From Plantactinospora sp. BC1 (GTDB lineage: Bacteria > Actinomycetota > Actinomycetes > Mycobacteriales > Micromonosporaceae): a DNA stretch of 64,000 nt. Both the position numbers and the translations under genes were made by a program. Positions 19,036 through 27,988 of this stretch are shown piece after piece; positions within the stretch are counted from its first letter, which is position 1, and each line of letters starts with the position of its first letter. Under the pieces are notes generated by a model. That model was not told the DNA's origin. It saw nothing but the letters and a program-made list of their open reading frames with translations, and did not search any database. Where the stretch lies: positions 5,766,001 to 5,830,000 of the forward strand of contig NZ_CP028158.1 of the NCBI RefSeq assembly GCF_003030345.1, in the 5' to 3' direction.

Positions 19036-20108
19036 GCCGTGCCTCCCCGTACCGCTGCCGTGGGCGGGCGGGCCGTGCCGGCCAGCCGCCGCTGGGTGTG
19101 TACGTGCCGGACGATGTCCGCGACCCAGTCCCGGTCGGTACGCAGCGACAGGTGCGCGGCGCCCGAGCGGCGCAGCGCCTGCCGGACCAGTTCGCGCTGG
19201 CCGGCCGCTGCGGCGGCGTACCGCTCGCGGAGCCGACGGTCCGCCGTGGACACCTCACGCCGCCGGCCCGTCTCCGGGTCGACCAGCGTGACCAGTCCGA
19301 CGTCCGGCAGCTCCAGTTCACGCGGGTCGACGATCTCGACCGCCAGCACCTGGTGGCGTACCCCGAGCCGCCGCACGGCCCGCTCCCAGGCCGGCGTGCC
19401 GCCCTCGGTCTCGGGCAGCCCGTCGAGGAAGTCGGAGACCAGCACCACCAGGCCCCGGCCGGTGGTGGCCCGGTGCAGTGTGGTCACCGCGTCGGCGAAC
19501 GACGGGGCCGTCCCGGACGTGTCGCGCCGGTGCGCCGCGAGCAGCATGTTGAGCAGGCCCAGCAGGTGGTTCCGGCCGGTCCGGGCCGGGAAGCGGCGGA
19601 TCCCGGTGCCGTCGAGCAGGTGGGCGCCGAGCCGGTTGCCCACCCCGGCGGTGAGGAAGCCGACCGCCGCCGTCGCGGCCACCGCGAGTTCCCGCTTGTC
19701 CAGCTCGGCGGTGCCGAAGTCCATGCTGGGGGTGGAGTCGACGAGCAGCCAGGTGGTCAGTTCCCGGTCCGCGTCCACCTCCCGGACGTGCGGCAGGGTG
19801 GTCCGGGCGGTCACCGCCCAGTCCATCCGGCGTACCTCGTCCTCGCCGGGCCGGTATTCCCGGGCGCCGGTGAACTCGCTGCCGGGGCCGGGGAGCAGGC
19901 CGAGGTGCTGGCCGTGCAGCAGCCCGTCGAGCCGCCGGGTGACCAGCAGTTCCAGCCGGCGCAGCCGGTGCTCGGGGGCGAGCTGTGCCAGCGTGGGGTC
20001 GCCGCTGTGCGCGGGCACGCCGTCCCGACCCGCCCGGCCGTCCTCGCCCGGCGGGCTCTCCCGACCGATCCGGCCGACCCGGCGACCGATCCGGCTGACC
20101 CGGCTCAC
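19032..20108 (-). CDS. DUF58 domain protein
   Basis: 358 aa. The DUF58 core is recognisable from GSEFTGAREYRPGEDEVRRMDW and the VWA-like stretch LLVDSTPSMDFG that follows. GTG 20108 overlaps the MoxR stop codon by four bases (GTGA), and its own stop overlaps the start of the VWA gene. The tight chain moxR-DUF58-VWA is a standard actinobacterial chaperone/assembly cassette of unproven client. Confidence 0.9.
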   Translation of the reverse strand: MSRVSRIGRRVGRIGRESPPGEDGRAGRDGVPAHSGDPTLAQLAPEHRLRRLELLVTRRLDGLLHGQHLGLLPGPGSEFTGAREYRPGEDEVRRMDWAVTARTTLPHVREVDADRELTTWLLVDSTPSMDFGTAELDKRELAVAATAAVGFLTAGVGNRLGAHLLDGTGIRRFPARTGRNHLLGLLNMLLAAHRRDTSGTAPSFADAVTTLHRATTGRGLVVLVSDFLDGLPETEGGTPAWERAVRRLGVRHQVLAVEIVDPRELELPDVGLVTLVDPETGRRREVSTADRRLRERYAAAAAGQRELVRQALRRSGAAHLSLRTDRDWVADIVRHVHTQRRLAGTARPPTAAVRGGTA

Positions 20109-21154
20109 GCGACCGCCAGGCCGCGCCGCTGTTCCTCGCGGCTCGGCGCGATCCGGGGCGGCGGGACCGCCTCGACCAGCCGGCGTACCACCGACTCGGC
20201 CGGAACCCCGTCGGCGATCGCGTCGAAGGAGAGCACCAGCCGGTGCGCGATCACGTCGGTGGCGAGTTCGCGTACGTCGTCGGGGAGCACGTAGTCCCGG
20301 CCGCGCAGCAGCGCCTGTGCCCGGGCGGCGGCGACCAGGCCGAGGGTGGCCCGGGGACTCGCCCCGTACGCGAGCAGCGGCGCCACCTCCGGCACCCCGA
20401 ACCGGGCCGGATCGCGGGTGGCCAGGATCAGCCGTACGACGTATTCGGCGAGTGCGTGGTGCACGAAGACCCGGGAGGCCCGGTCCTGGAGGGCGCGCAA
20501 CCGCTCCGGGTCGAGTACGGCCCGCGCGGTCGGCCGCTCCGCGCTCATCCGGTAGAGGATGGCGAGTTCGTCGGCGTCGGTGGGGTAGTCGACGAGTACC
20601 TTGAGCAGGAACCGGTCGCGTTGGGCCTCGGGTAGCTGGTAGACGCCCTCGGACTCGATCGGGTTCTGGGTGGCCAGGACCAGGAACGGTTCCGGTACCG
20701 GATAGCTGCGTCCGCCGATGGAGACCTGCCGTTCGGCCATCGCCTCCAGCAGCGCCGACTGCACCTTGGCCGGTGCCCGGTTGATCTCGTCGGCGAGGAC
20801 CAGGTTCGCCATCACCGGGCCGAGTTCGACGTCGAAGCTCTCCGAGGAGGCGCGGTAGATCCGGGTGCCGACGATGTCCGACGGGACCAGGTCCGGGGTG
20901 AACTGGATCCGGGAGAAGGTCCCGCCGACGGCGACGGCGAGGGTCTGCGCGGCGAGGGTCTTCGCCACCCCGGGTACGCCCTCCAGCAGGCAGTGCCCGT
21001 CGGCCAGCAGCGCGGTGAAGAGCCGTTCCACCAGCCTGTCCTGCCCGACGATCACCCGCTTGACCTCGAAGAGGGCCTGTTCCAACTCGGGGCCGGCGGA
21101 AGCCGTCTCGACCGGCCTGGGGCGGGTGGCCACGGTGTCTGACATGTCCGTCAC
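20105..21154 (-). CDS. MoxR-family AAA+ ATPase
   Basis: 349 aa. Walker A is GVPGVAKT at residues 59-66, Walker B is LVLADEIN around 118-125, sensor-like ATQNP follows, and the C-terminal lid contains SPRATLGLVAAARA. MoxR ATPases remodel or activate partner proteins, usually with DUF58 and VWA proteins encoded directly downstream as here. The start may be ATG 21154 or 21145. It is the first gene of the operon, divergent from a secreted protein gene. Confidence 0.93.
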   Translation of the reverse strand: MTDMSDTVATRPRPVETASAGPELEQALFEVKRVIVGQDRLVERLFTALLADGHCLLEGVPGVAKTLAAQTLAVAVGGTFSRIQFTPDLVPSDIVGTRIYRASSESFDVELGPVMANLVLADEINRAPAKVQSALLEAMAERQVSIGGRSYPVPEPFLVLATQNPIESEGVYQLPEAQRDRFLLKVLVDYPTDADELAILYRMSAERPTARAVLDPERLRALQDRASRVFVHHALAEYVVRLILATRDPARFGVPEVAPLLAYGASPRATLGLVAAARAQALLRGRDYVLPDDVRELATDVIAHRLVLSFDAIADGVPAESVVRRLVEAVPPPRIAPSREEQRRGLAVA

Positions 21155-21324
21155 GGTGCGGGCTTCCCGACCTCACCCGCGGCAAACCCGTGGCCACCGC
21201 AGCGTCACGACAAGTTCCGTCACAGGCACATCTCCGGGCGCACAAATCCTCCGGTGTACCAATAGGATCGGCGACACACAAACCCGTCAGCGGAGCCGGG
21301 ACGGGACGAAACGCGGGAGGCACT

Positions 21325-22461
21325 GTGTTGCTGCGACGGTGCACGGCGACGCTGCTGGCGGTGGCTTCGGTGCTGCTCTTCGCGGCACCGGCGACGGCGG
21401 CCCCCGACCCGCTCCCGCCACCGAGCTACGCGGGCTTCCGGCTGGTGAAGGCGATCCCCGGCGAGCCCGGCACGCCGCGGATCACCCTGCCGGTCGGCTA
21501 CGAACTCGTCACCGGCGCCTCGACCCAGGTGGCCAGCCGGGCCGAGTACTACTCCTTCGTCCGGGGCCCGCGCAGCGAGGCGGTCACCGTCACCGTCGAC
21601 TGGCCGGGCACCTGGGTCGGCTCGGTGGTCGCCACCGACACCCGGCTGGCGATCCGCCGGCACGCCGGTGCGCCGTACCGGATCAGCTTCACCCTGCCGG
21701 TGACCTGGTCGTCGGTGAACGCCAACCAGGCGACCGTGCAGGTCTGGAGCATGCTCAGCCCGGAGACGTCGAGCGGGCTGCACTGGCGGATCGAGCACAA
21801 CGACCCGGACCGGGTGGCCGGGCCGTGGACCACCGTCGCCTGGCCGGCGACGCAGGCCGCCTCGGTGATCAACTATCTGGTCGCGACCGAGGCGGTGCTC
21901 CAGGACTCCGGCCTGGTCGCCGAGGCCCGCCGCAAGGGGCACTTCTTCTCGCTGATGGGCTTCGAGACCAACAACGTGCTGCACCCGGACAACCCGCCGC
22001 ACTGGCACCTCGCGTACTACCCCGGGCTGACCTACAGCGCGCCCCGGGCGCACGTGCCGCACTTCTGGGTCGACGCGCAGGGCAGGACCTACTACAACGG
22101 GATGGACATCCAGGGCCAGGGCCGCAGCCGCTTCTACGCCGGGGACCCGGCGCAGATCCACGACCCCGAGAACAACCTCGTCGTCACCCTCACCATCCGG
22201 GCCGACGGTGGGCTGGACATCGACCCGCCGGCCGGGCCTCGCTACTCGGTCACCGCACCGGACGGGGACTTCTCGCACCAGGTCGACGTCTCCCGGGACG
22301 GCGTGCCGTGGCGCTCGGTGGTCAGCCGGGACCACGTGAAGATCGGCGTACTGGTCACCCAGGTGAAGGAGCACCAGTCGACCCGGCCGCACCGGACCAC
22401 CGTCTACCAGTACGACGCGCTGACCGGGGTGCTGACCAACACCTGGCCCGGCCCGCACTAG
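21325..22461 (+). CDS. Secreted hypothetical protein
   Basis: 378 aa with a Sec signal peptide (RRCTATLLAVASVLLFAAPATAA, cleavage near residue 27). The mature part is rich in Trp, Tyr and His, with segments such as RYSVTAPDGDFSHQVDVSRDG, and I do not recognise a family. GGGAGG lies four bases before GTG 21325, which I prefer over upstream starts that would bury the signal peptide. It is divergent from moxR with about 170 bp between. It could be an extracellular binding or structural protein; no catalytic motif is evident. Confidence 0.7.
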   Translation: MLLRRCTATLLAVASVLLFAAPATAAPDPLPPPSYAGFRLVKAIPGEPGTPRITLPVGYELVTGASTQVASRAEYYSFVRGPRSEAVTVTVDWPGTWVGSVVATDTRLAIRRHAGAPYRISFTLPVTWSSVNANQATVQVWSMLSPETSSGLHWRIEHNDPDRVAGPWTTVAWPATQAASVINYLVATEAVLQDSGLVAEARRKGHFFSLMGFETNNVLHPDNPPHWHLAYYPGLTYSAPRAHVPHFWVDAQGRTYYNGMDIQGQGRSRFYAGDPAQIHDPENNLVVTLTIRADGGLDIDPPAGPRYSVTAPDGDFSHQVDVSRDGVPWRSVVSRDHVKIGVLVTQVKEHQSTRPHRTTVYQYDALTGVLTNTWPGPH

Positions 22462-22520
22462 CTCCGCACCCCGCACACGATCTTCACCGGCTCTCCACAA
22501 CCGACGGTTAGCGTGCCGGT

Positions 22521-23525
22521 GTGGATGTCGATCTCGCCTCGGAGCGGCCGCCCCCGGCCGTACCGGACCGGACCCGTCGACGGCCGCTGACCGGGCTCTG
22601 CTGGCTGCTGGTGCTGCCCGCGCTCGGTCTCGCGGCGGTACGGCTCAGCGGGCTGGAACGGGGTCCGCTGGTGCAACTGATCGCGTTCACGCCGTACCTG
22701 GCGGCCTGGGCGCCGGTGCCGCTCGGGCTGGCCCTGGCCCTACGGCGCCGGTGGGCGGCGGGCGTCGCGGCCGTCGCCGCGCTCGTCCTGGTCGCGCTGG
22801 TCGCGCCCCGCGCGCTGCCGGACCGGCAGCCGGCCGCCGGTGGGCCTCCGCTGCGGGTGCTCACCGCCAACCTGCTCGCCGGGGCGGCCGATCCGGAGAC
22901 GCTGGTCGCACTGGTCCGGAGCGAGCGGGTCGACGTGCTCGCCGCCCAGGAGTTCACCCCGGCGGCCGAGGCGGCACTGGACCGGCTCGGCCTGGCCGGA
23001 CTGCTGCCGCACCGGCAGGTCAACCCGGAGATCGGCACGACCGGGTCGGCGCTGTACTCCCGCCATCCGCTCCGGGAGACCGGCATCCGGCGCAACGGGG
23101 GCGGCTTCTCCCAGGCGTACGCGACGGTCCAGCCGCCGGGCGGGCCGGCGGTGCTGGTGGAGTCGGCGCATCCGATGGCGCCCGCCACGCTGGCCCGGCT
23201 GCCGGACTGGCGGGCGGATCTACGGGCCCAGCCACCGGCCACCCCGGACGGGCCGCTGCGGATCCTGGCCGGGGACTTCAACGCCACCCTGGACCACGCC
23301 CCGCTGCGCGACCTGCTCGACACCGGGTACGTCGACGCCGCCGATTCGGTCGGGGCCGGCCTCACCGGCACCTGGGGTCCGTACGACGGCGATCCGATCC
23401 CGCCGGTGACCATCGACCACGTCCTGGTGGACCGGCGGATCGCGGTCGGCCGGGTGGCGGTGTTCCGGCTGCCCGGCTCCGACCACCGTCCGGTACTGGC
23501 CGAGCTGACCCTGCCGGCCCGCTGA
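22521..23525 (+). CDS. Membrane endonuclease/exonuclease/phosphatase-family protein
   Basis: 334 aa. Three hydrophobic helices in the first 105 residues are followed by an EEP domain with LRVLTANLLAG, AAQEFTP, ILAGDFNATLDH, VTIDHVLVD and LPGSDHRPVLAEL, so the metal-binding and catalytic His/Asp residues are complete. The domain probably faces outward. Family members cleave nucleic acids or phosphodiesters; the substrate is unknown. It starts at GTG 22521, 59 bp after the secreted protein gene. Confidence 0.87.
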   Translation: MDVDLASERPPPAVPDRTRRRPLTGLCWLLVLPALGLAAVRLSGLERGPLVQLIAFTPYLAAWAPVPLGLALALRRRWAAGVAAVAALVLVALVAPRALPDRQPAAGGPPLRVLTANLLAGAADPETLVALVRSERVDVLAAQEFTPAAEAALDRLGLAGLLPHRQVNPEIGTTGSALYSRHPLRETGIRRNGGGFSQAYATVQPPGGPAVLVESAHPMAPATLARLPDWRADLRAQPPATPDGPLRILAGDFNATLDHAPLRDLLDTGYVDAADSVGAGLTGTWGPYDGDPIPPVTIDHVLVDRRIAVGRVAVFRLPGSDHRPVLAELTLPAR

Positions 23526-23585
23526 CCCGGCGCGCTGACCCGCTGGTCTGGACGGCGACGTGGCGGCGCACCCCCACCAGACGCC

Positions 23586-23625
23586 GCCGGCCTCCGTGTC
23601 CGTTCGGGGGGACACGGAGGCCGGC
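23586..23625. terminator. Strong bidirectional terminator
   Basis: A perfect 16-bp stem (GCCGGCCTCCGTGTCC and its complement) closed by an 8-nt loop, placed between two convergent genes. Confidence 0.8.
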
Positions 23626-23637
23626 GGGCACCGGGGG

Positions 23638-24153
23638 TCAGGGCAGGAACACCGCCAGGTGGAAGCTGCGGTTCGCCGGCTGGTTGGCCGCGTTCCAGGT
23701 CTGCACGAAGACGCCCTGGGACAGGTTGGTCCGGCCGACCACCGAGATGAGACCGGACGGTGAGGTGCCGACGCTGCCGGTCAACCCGATCGTGGCGACG
23801 AACGCCCCGCTGGCCACCGGCACGTTGAAGACCACCTGGTAGAGGCCGAGTCCCAGCGAGGTCGCCGAGACGGCCTGGCTGCCGCGGATCAGACCGCCGT
23901 TGGCGCTGACCACGGCGAAGAGCTGTGCGCTCGACGCCTGGATGGCCGCGTCGCCCTTGAGCAGCGCCGCCTTGGCCAGGTCGATGTCGGCCTGGGTGAC
24001 CGCTGGCTGCTGGACCACCTTGCCGTTCACCCGCACCGCGTCGGGGTCGGCGCGGTGGCTCGGGCCGGCGACGGCGATGCCGCCACCGGCGAGGGTCAGC
24101 GCGAGCGCTCCGACGGCTAGCAGGATCGTCTTACGTCCAAAGATTCTGGCCAT
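23638..24153 (-). CDS. Secreted hypothetical protein
   Basis: 171 aa with a Sec signal peptide (KTILLAVGALALTLAGGGIAVAG). The mature protein has a short helical segment (ITQADIDLAKAALLKGDAAIQASSAQLFAVVS-like region, residues 50-85) and then beta-rich, low-charge sequence ending NRSFHLAVFLP. I recognise no family. It is convergent with the EEP gene. The upstream 480 bp are AT-rich relative to the rest and probably contain its promoter. Confidence 0.7.
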   Translation of the reverse strand: MARIFGRKTILLAVGALALTLAGGGIAVAGPSHRADPDAVRVNGKVVQQPAVTQADIDLAKAALLKGDAAIQASSAQLFAVVSANGGLIRGSQAVSATSLGLGLYQVVFNVPVASGAFVATIGLTGSVGTSPSGLISVVGRTNLSQGVFVQTWNAANQPANRSFHLAVFLP

Positions 24154-24631
24154 GACGTCATCTCTTTCTTTCTACCCAGGATGGTGATGGTCTCTCCGAC
24201 GGTGGAGATGGGTCCGAACTGCCGACCTGCTGTTCCGGGTACGCCCCTTGCCCGTCCAGACTCGCGACCGAAATAGCCAGCCCGACAATTGCCGTGGGCG
24301 CTTTCAACGACGAGCCACCGGACAATGAGGGCTGCGTCAGTCCTTGACGCACGATTGTTTCGCGTGCCGAACGCCCGACCGACACCGATCGTCGCCCCGC
24401 GCCCAGCAGCAGATACTACTTAGAGTGGCCACTCAACAACCATGAGCGAACATAGCATTCGGCAAAGCAGCAGGTCAATAGCGGTTTCACCTGCCCGGGT
24501 CCGTCCACATGGGCGGCCGACAACGGGCCGTCAACCGGAGCGCGATTTTCGAGAATGCGTGCCGCTCTCGGATCTCACATTCATTTTTCGCCTTTTACGG
24601 GAAACGGCTCCGGGCATGCCGGAGAAACGGA
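24154..24631. other. AT-richer intergenic stretch
   Basis: About 480 bp without a convincing gene. It holds a perfect 12-bp palindrome GAGTGGCCACTC at 24423-24434, possibly an operator or start-site element for the minus-strand secreted protein. Otherwise I see nothing assignable. Base composition is clearly less GC-rich than in the flanks. Confidence 0.4.
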
Positions 24632-24668
24632 ACGGCCCCGCCCGCGGTCGTCACCGCGGCGGGGCCGT
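24632..24668 (-). terminator. Terminator downstream of cimA
   Basis: An 11-bp outer stem (ACGGCCCCGCC with its complement) continues into an inner 5-bp stem, GCGGT/ACCGC. It lies 16 bp past the cimA stop. Confidence 0.75.
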
Positions 24669-24684
24669 CTCTCGGTCCGTCGGC

Positions 24685-26274
24685 TCAGACCTCGGCCGGG
24701 GTACGCGCCACCCCGTACGTCAGCGCGTCGACCAGTGCGTGCCAGCTCGCCTCCACCACGTTCGGGTGTACGCCCACCGTGGTCCAGTCCCGGCCGCCGC
24801 TGTCGGCGGTCTCCACCAGTACCCGGGTGATCGCGCCGGTGCCGTGGCTCCCCTCCAGGATCCGTACCTTGTAGTCGGCCAGCTCGAACCCGCGCAGCTC
24901 CGGGTAGTGCCGCAGCAGCGCCACCCGCAGCGCCTCGTCGAGGGCGTTGATCGGCCCGTTCCCCTCGGCGGTGGCGATCACCCGCTCACCGCGTACCCGG
25001 AGTTTCACCGTCGCCTCCGAGACCACCGCGCCGTCCTCGCGGTGCTCGACCAGCACCCGGTACGACTCCAGCGCGAACGGCCGCGGCGCGGTCATTCCGG
25101 GCAGCTCGGCCCGGACCAGCAGCTCGAACGAGGCGTCGGCGGCCTCGAAGGACCAGCCGCCGGCCTCCAGCTCCTTGACCCGCTTGGTGACCCGGGCAGC
25201 GGCGTCGGGATGGTCGGCCAGGTCCAGACCCAGCTCGCGGCTCTTCAGCTCGATGCTGGCCCGGCCGGCCATCTCCGTCACCAGGATCCGCATGTCGTTT
25301 CCCAGCACGGCGGGGTCCACATGGTTGTAGAGCAGCGGATCCACCTTGATCGCACTCGCGTGCAGCCCCGCCTTGTGGGCGAAGGCGGCGGCCCCGACGT
25401 AGGCCTGGTGGGTGTCGGGGGCGATGTTGGCGATCTCGGCGATGGCGTGCGAGACGCGCACCATCTGCTCCAGGCACCCGTCCGGTAGGACCGGTAGCCC
25501 GAGCTTGAGTTGCAGGTTGGCGACCACCGCGAAGAGGTCGGCGTTGCCGGGCCGCTCGCCGTAGCCGTTGGCCGTGCCCTGGAAGTGGCGTACCCCGGCC
25601 TCGACGGCGGCGATGGTGTTCGCCACCGCGCAGCCGGTGTCGTTCTGGGTGTGGATGCCGAGCCGGGCCGGCGAGATCCCGAGCCGCTCGGTCAGCTCGC
25701 CGATCGCGGCGGTCACCTGGGAGGGCAGCATCCCGCCGTTGGTGTCACACATCACCACGACCTCGGCGCCGGCTTCGAGGGCGGTCTCCACCACCGATGC
25801 GGTGTACGCCGGGTCGTGCCGGAAGCCGTCGAAGAAGTGCTCGCAGTCCAGGAAGGCCCGCCGCCCCTGCGCGACGAGGTGGGCCACGCTGTCCCGGACC
25901 ATCGCCAGGTTCTCCGCCGGGGTGGTCCGCAGCGCCCGCTCCACGTGCCGGACGTCGGACTTGGCGACCAGGCAGACCGCCGGGGTCTCCGCGTCCAGCA
26001 GCGCGCGCAACTGCGGGTCGGCGTCGACCGCCATCCCGGCCTTGCGGGTGGCGCCGAAGGCGACGAGGACGGCGTGCTTGAGGTCGAGTTCCGCCCGGGC
26101 CCGCCGGAAGAACTCGGTGTCCTTCGGCATCGCCCCCGGCCAGCCCCCCTCGATGAATCCGACGCCGAACTCGTCGAGCAGCCGGGCCACGGCCAGCTTG
26201 TCGACGACCGAGTAGCTGATCCCCTCGCGCTGCGCACCGTCGCGCAACGTCGTGTCGAACACCTGGTACGTCAT
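24685..26274 (-). CDS. cimA: Citramalate synthase
   Basis: Condenses pyruvate and acetyl-CoA to citramalate, giving 2-oxobutyrate for isoleucine independently of threonine; LeuCD and LeuB can carry the following steps. The 529-aa product has the DRE-TIM motif FDTTLRDGAQREG, metal-binding HTQNDTGCAVANT and FQGTANGYGERPGNADL, and a C-terminal LeuA-type allosteric domain (from about 400, with GNGPINALDEALR). ATG 26274 has AAGGAG upstream. A leader peptide and terminator hairpin precede it (26331-26424), suggesting Ile/Leu attenuation. It may instead be annotated as a 2-isopropylmalate synthase paralogue, but motif order and length favour CimA. Confidence 0.92.
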   Translation of the reverse strand: MTYQVFDTTLRDGAQREGISYSVVDKLAVARLLDEFGVGFIEGGWPGAMPKDTEFFRRARAELDLKHAVLVAFGATRKAGMAVDADPQLRALLDAETPAVCLVAKSDVRHVERALRTTPAENLAMVRDSVAHLVAQGRRAFLDCEHFFDGFRHDPAYTASVVETALEAGAEVVVMCDTNGGMLPSQVTAAIGELTERLGISPARLGIHTQNDTGCAVANTIAAVEAGVRHFQGTANGYGERPGNADLFAVVANLQLKLGLPVLPDGCLEQMVRVSHAIAEIANIAPDTHQAYVGAAAFAHKAGLHASAIKVDPLLYNHVDPAVLGNDMRILVTEMAGRASIELKSRELGLDLADHPDAAARVTKRVKELEAGGWSFEAADASFELLVRAELPGMTAPRPFALESYRVLVEHREDGAVVSEATVKLRVRGERVIATAEGNGPINALDEALRVALLRHYPELRGFELADYKVRILEGSHGTGAITRVLVETADSGGRDWTTVGVHPNVVEASWHALVDALTYGVARTPAEV

Positions 26275-26330
26275 GTGATCTCCTTCGAGAAGGGCGCGCA
26301 CCCCGCTCCGATGCCGTCCCGGCCTGACAA

Positions 26331-26361
26331 ACAAAATGACCCCCCGCGGATGCGGGAGGTC
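26331..26361 (-). terminator. Rho-independent attenuator hairpin upstream of cimA
   Basis: On the minus strand, GACCTCCCGC-ATCC-GCGGGGGGTC forms a 10-bp stem (one G-U pair) followed directly by ATTTTGT. It lies 56 nt before the cimA start, within the leader. A competing 10-bp stem with one bulge (between 26363 and 26393) lies just after the leader peptide. Confidence 0.75.
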
Positions 26362-26391
26362 TGCGCGCTCGGCGGGAAGGATGCCGGCGCG

Positions 26392-26424
26392 CTAGCTGCC
26401 AATAATGAGTGCGGAGCGGGTCAC
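26392..26424 (-). CDS. Candidate leader peptide for cimA attenuation (MTRSALIIGS)
   Basis: Ten codons from a GTG: GTG ACC CGC TCC GCA CTC ATT ATT GGC AGC TAG. Consecutive ATT ATT (Ile) codons, rare in this genome's GC-biased usage, follow a Leu codon. The stop codon touches the first arm of a hairpin (its G is the first paired base), and a U-tract terminator lies 30 nt further. A ribosome stalled at Ile codons would cover that first arm. No strong Shine-Dalgarno is visible; a CAGAGT box seven bases before the GTG mirrors the leaderless arrangement at ilvB. Confidence 0.6.
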   Translation of the reverse strand: MTRSALIIGS

Positions 26425-26596
26425 GGACCGTACTCTGCCACGCCGTCACGGATCTGGGAGGAAAAATCCACATCGCGGGACTGGTCACCGGATCTCGGCT
26501 CGCCGAATTCCCCTGGTGTAGGGATCGACCACCCTGGGTAGGTGTCTTCGGGACAGCGGAGAACGTCGAGACAGTCGAGAAGAGGAGTGATAGCCA

Positions 26597-27070
26597 GTGG
26601 ACAGGCTCGATCCTCAGACGACCCCGCAGCAGACGCCGGATCCTCTGATCCATGGCGGCGGTGGTGCCTTCGCGGGCGGAGCGCCCGCGGGCGAGTTCGA
26701 CCCGTGGCGCTACCGGGACGACGCCGGGGTGACCGGCGCCGACCTGGTGGGCTACAAGGTGGAGGCGACCGACGGCGGCATTGGCAAGATCGACAGTGCC
26801 AGTCACGAGGTCAACGCCAGCTACCTGGTGGTGGACACCGGCCCGTGGATCTTCGGCAAGAAGGTCATGTTGCCGGCCGGCGTGGTGAACCACGTCGACC
26901 ACGACGACCAGAAGGTGTACGTCGACCGGAGCAAGGACCAGATCAAGGCCGCTCCGGAGTTCGACGGCGCCACGCACGAGGATCCGGCCTACCGGGACAA
27001 GCTCGGTGGCTACTACGGCGGCACGTACGGCGCCTCGGGCTGGACGGTTCCGCCGGGCCGCGCCATGTGA
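26597..27070 (+). CDS. PRC-barrel domain protein
   Basis: 157 aa. A flexible N terminus (about 1-40) precedes a PRC-barrel-like domain (about 42-115: GADLVGYKVEATDGGIGKIDSAS, then YLVVDTGPWIFGKKVMLPAGVV). The C terminus is rich in Gly and Tyr (GGYYGGTYGASGW). PRC barrels often bind RNA or photosynthetic/ribosomal partners; actinobacterial versions are commonly stress-associated, but the role here is unknown. GTG 26597 has AGAGGAG nine bases upstream. It is divergent from the cimA leader. Confidence 0.85.
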   Translation: MDRLDPQTTPQQTPDPLIHGGGGAFAGGAPAGEFDPWRYRDDAGVTGADLVGYKVEATDGGIGKIDSASHEVNASYLVVDTGPWIFGKKVMLPAGVVNHVDHDDQKVYVDRSKDQIKAAPEFDGATHEDPAYRDKLGGYYGGTYGASGWTVPPGRAM

Positions 27071-27191
27071 CACGCGACCCGCAGTCGACTGGCCGGTGGG
27101 GCTCCGCCCCGCCGGCCAGCGGCGTCCTACCCGCCGGAAGGCGCGATCGCCGGCCCGGACCGGCGCTCCCCGCAGGCACTACGGTGGTCGG

Positions 27192-27929
27192 GTGGATGGA
27201 ACTTCGACGCGTACGACGACCTTCCAGAACCTCTTCAACTTCCGGGACGTCGGCGGCGTCGCCGGGCTCGACGGCCGGCTGGTCCGCCGGCAGCGGTTGT
27301 ACCGGTCGGACTCACCGCACCGGATCGACGGCATCGACCGGGAGGCGTTCGAGGCGCTCGGCATCCGCACCGTGATCGACCTGCGCCGGCCCGCCGAGGT
27401 ACGCCAGCACGGCCGGGTACCCGCCTACGACGGCCTGGTCTACCAGCACATCCACCCGGAGCACGCGCTCTGGCAGGAGTCCGCGTACGCCGAGGAGATC
27501 GGGCTGGCCCGCTGGCTGGCCGACCGCTACCACGACCTGGCCAGCACCGGCTCGGCGGGCCTGGTGGCGGCGCTGGAGGTGATCGCCGACGCCGAGGCCG
27601 CCCCGGTACTGGTGCACTGCGTGGCCGGGAAGGACCGCACCGGCGTGGTCTGCGCGCTGGCCCTGTCGGTCCTCGGCGTCGCCGACGCCGACATCGCCGA
27701 GGACTACGCCCGGAGCACCGCCGCCTCGGCCCGGTTCAGCGAGTGGCTGGCCAGCACCATGCCGGACGAGCCGCCGCTGCCGGCCCCGTTCCTCGCCTCG
27801 CCGGCCGAGGCGATGACCCTGTTCCTGGCCGAGCTGCGCGACCGGCACGGTTCGGTGCCGGACTACCTGGTCGGCGCCGGCCTGGCCCCGTCCCGGATCG
27901 ACGCCCTCCGCACCCACCTCCTGAGCTGA
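27192..27929 (+). CDS. Tyrosine-protein phosphatase (PtpB-like)
   Basis: 245 aa. FNFRDVGGV near residue 14, RLYRSDSPHRI, and the P-loop HCVAGKDRTGV (Cys-X5-Arg) with the extra Lys-Asp characteristic of PtpB/triple-specificity phosphatases. It may act on phosphotyrosine, phosphoserine or phosphoinositide substrates. GTG 27192 is chosen because it yields MDGTSTRTTTFQNLFNFRD; earlier in-frame starts run into the PRC gene. It is convergent with ilvE across a terminator. Confidence 0.88.
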   Translation: MDGTSTRTTTFQNLFNFRDVGGVAGLDGRLVRRQRLYRSDSPHRIDGIDREAFEALGIRTVIDLRRPAEVRQHGRVPAYDGLVYQHIHPEHALWQESAYAEEIGLARWLADRYHDLASTGSAGLVAALEVIADAEAAPVLVHCVAGKDRTGVVCALALSVLGVADADIAEDYARSTAASARFSEWLASTMPDEPPLPAPFLASPAEAMTLFLAELRDRHGSVPDYLVGAGLAPSRIDALRTHLLS

Positions 27930-27935
27930 CCCGCG

Positions 27936-27984
27936 CCGCCCGCCGCACCCACCGCGCGCCGTCGGGCGGGGGTGCGGCGGGCGG
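27936..27984. terminator. Bidirectional terminator between ptpB-like gene and ilvE
   Basis: A perfect 15-bp stem (CCGCCCGCCGCACCC and its complement) with a 19-nt loop between two convergent genes. Confidence 0.75.
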
Positions 27985-27988
27985 ACGC

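Noticed and set aside
18031-20604. A long plus-strand open frame across the VWA, DUF58 and moxR genes
   Set aside because: Shadow of coding genes on the other strand; high GC leaves antisense frames open.
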